64,000 nucleotides of DNA from Maea johnstoni (lineage: Eukaryota; Annelida; Polychaeta; Spionida; Magelonidae): NCBI GenBank assembly GCA_963942565.1, contig OZ012686.1, positions 33,842,968 through 33,906,967 of the forward strand, read 5' to 3'. The stretch's first letter is position 1. Each line of letters starts with the position of its first letter. The notes under the pieces are model-generated. The model was not told the origin of the DNA. It saw only the letters and a program-made list of their open reading frames with translations, and ran no database searches. The position numbers were made by a program, and so were the translations under genes. Of this stretch, positions 63,368 through 64,000 are shown in pieces.

Positions 63368-64000
63368 GCATCCATCCATCCTTCCCTCCATCCATTCTTC
63401 TTAGTCACCACTCACCCCCTCTGGTGGCAAGAAGTGGAACTATCACAGAAATATTCTCTTATTAGTTTAAAAATGATTTTTAGAAGTCTTCCTTTATGTA
63501 ATACTTCTTAGCACTAATCCCCCTGGTGGCAAATCTCAGAACTATCTGTGAGACAAATCTCTGCGAGTCAGACATGTGCAGAACACATTGCTATCACAGT
63601 GGAGGATAGTGTAATAATTTTGTGAGAATGTGGCTGGATTTGCTCTAAGCCTCTCAGCTCTTTCATTACCCAACACGCCAGAGCCAATGACTCAAAATAA
63701 ATATATCAAATAAATTTTGCCGGGCAAGTAAGCCAAGTCTGTCTTGGTGTAATGATAAGCAGGATGAAAGTAATTGAATTAAGACAGAGCAGAGAGCCGA
63801 CCTTTAGTGGAGTATGCGTGTTTATTGTATTATATGTGTATTACTGCGGCGATGGAGATTGAAGTATAGCGCGCTCGTCAGCGAGAGCCGAGATTGTGGA
63901 GTCGGTCGCTGATGACGACATTAAAACAAACCCGCAGTGCACATAATAACTGTAGTAAACATCGGAAATGACTTGCCAAAAATGAGCCTGCATTGTTTCA
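63368..64000. other. (CCAT)n tract and unique DNA to the window end
   Basis: CCATCCATCCTTCC-type repeat at 63368-63398. Two related blocks hold CCCCCTCTGGTGGCAAGAAG (63415) and CCCCCTGGTGGCAAATCTCAG (63520, written in part), a weak local duplication. 63690-64000 looks regulatory by style. No gene. Confidence 0.5.

Overview
The window is eukaryotic, almost entirely non-coding, and contains one coding exon I can support. At 25753-25829 on the + strand lies a 77-bp internal exon of a TALE homeobox gene of the Meis/Homothorax class. It encodes the end of the loop after helix 1, helix 2 and the first part of the recognition helix (starts [11 protein letters not shown], ends ILQVNNW). It has a strong pyrimidine tract and AG in front and a GTGAGT donor behind. 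The rest reads as two very long introns of this gene: at least 25.7 kb upstream and at least 38.2 kb downstream. The flanking homeobox exons (the helix 1 part ending ...QHLT, and the part starting with the last base of the W codon and FINARRR) were not found. The gene runs left to right.

The exon peptide is nearly invariant across animals, so it does not identify the host. The heavy load of long microsatellites ((AT)n, (ATT)n, (ACT)n/(AGT)n, (ATC)n, (GA)n, runs of G or C) and the big introns suggest an arthropod, perhaps a decapod crustacean. That is an inference held with modest confidence.

Layout. 1-9.4 kb: unique DNA with several old tandem duplications of about 105 bp and a 32-bp perfect palindrome. 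9.4-10.1 kb: a young 122-bp minisatellite in six copies. 10.1-25.7 kb: unique DNA broken by long AT, ATT, AGT and AAT tracts, a 16-bp-stem hairpin, and blocks that look like conserved regulatory DNA. 25.75 kb: the homeobox exon, with a possible second splice acceptor 87 bp further on that would end the protein early. 26.4-28.6 kb: degenerate tandem repeats. 29.6-30.9 kb: a cluster of short TTAA-ended elements, probably non-autonomous piggyBac-like transposons, with two more copies at 52.8 and 56.2 kb. 31-64 kb: more unique DNA, with AT, ACT, AGT, GA, TC and ATC tracts and further diverged tandem repeats.

No second gene, RNA gene, CRISPR array, autonomous transposon, LTR element or virus-like element could be supported. 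Open frames in the window are short and mostly come from microsatellites or chance. The most useful follow-ups are the candidate truncated-homeodomain splice form, the TTAA-ended element family, the two strong inverted repeats, and a cross-species search for conserved regulatory blocks.
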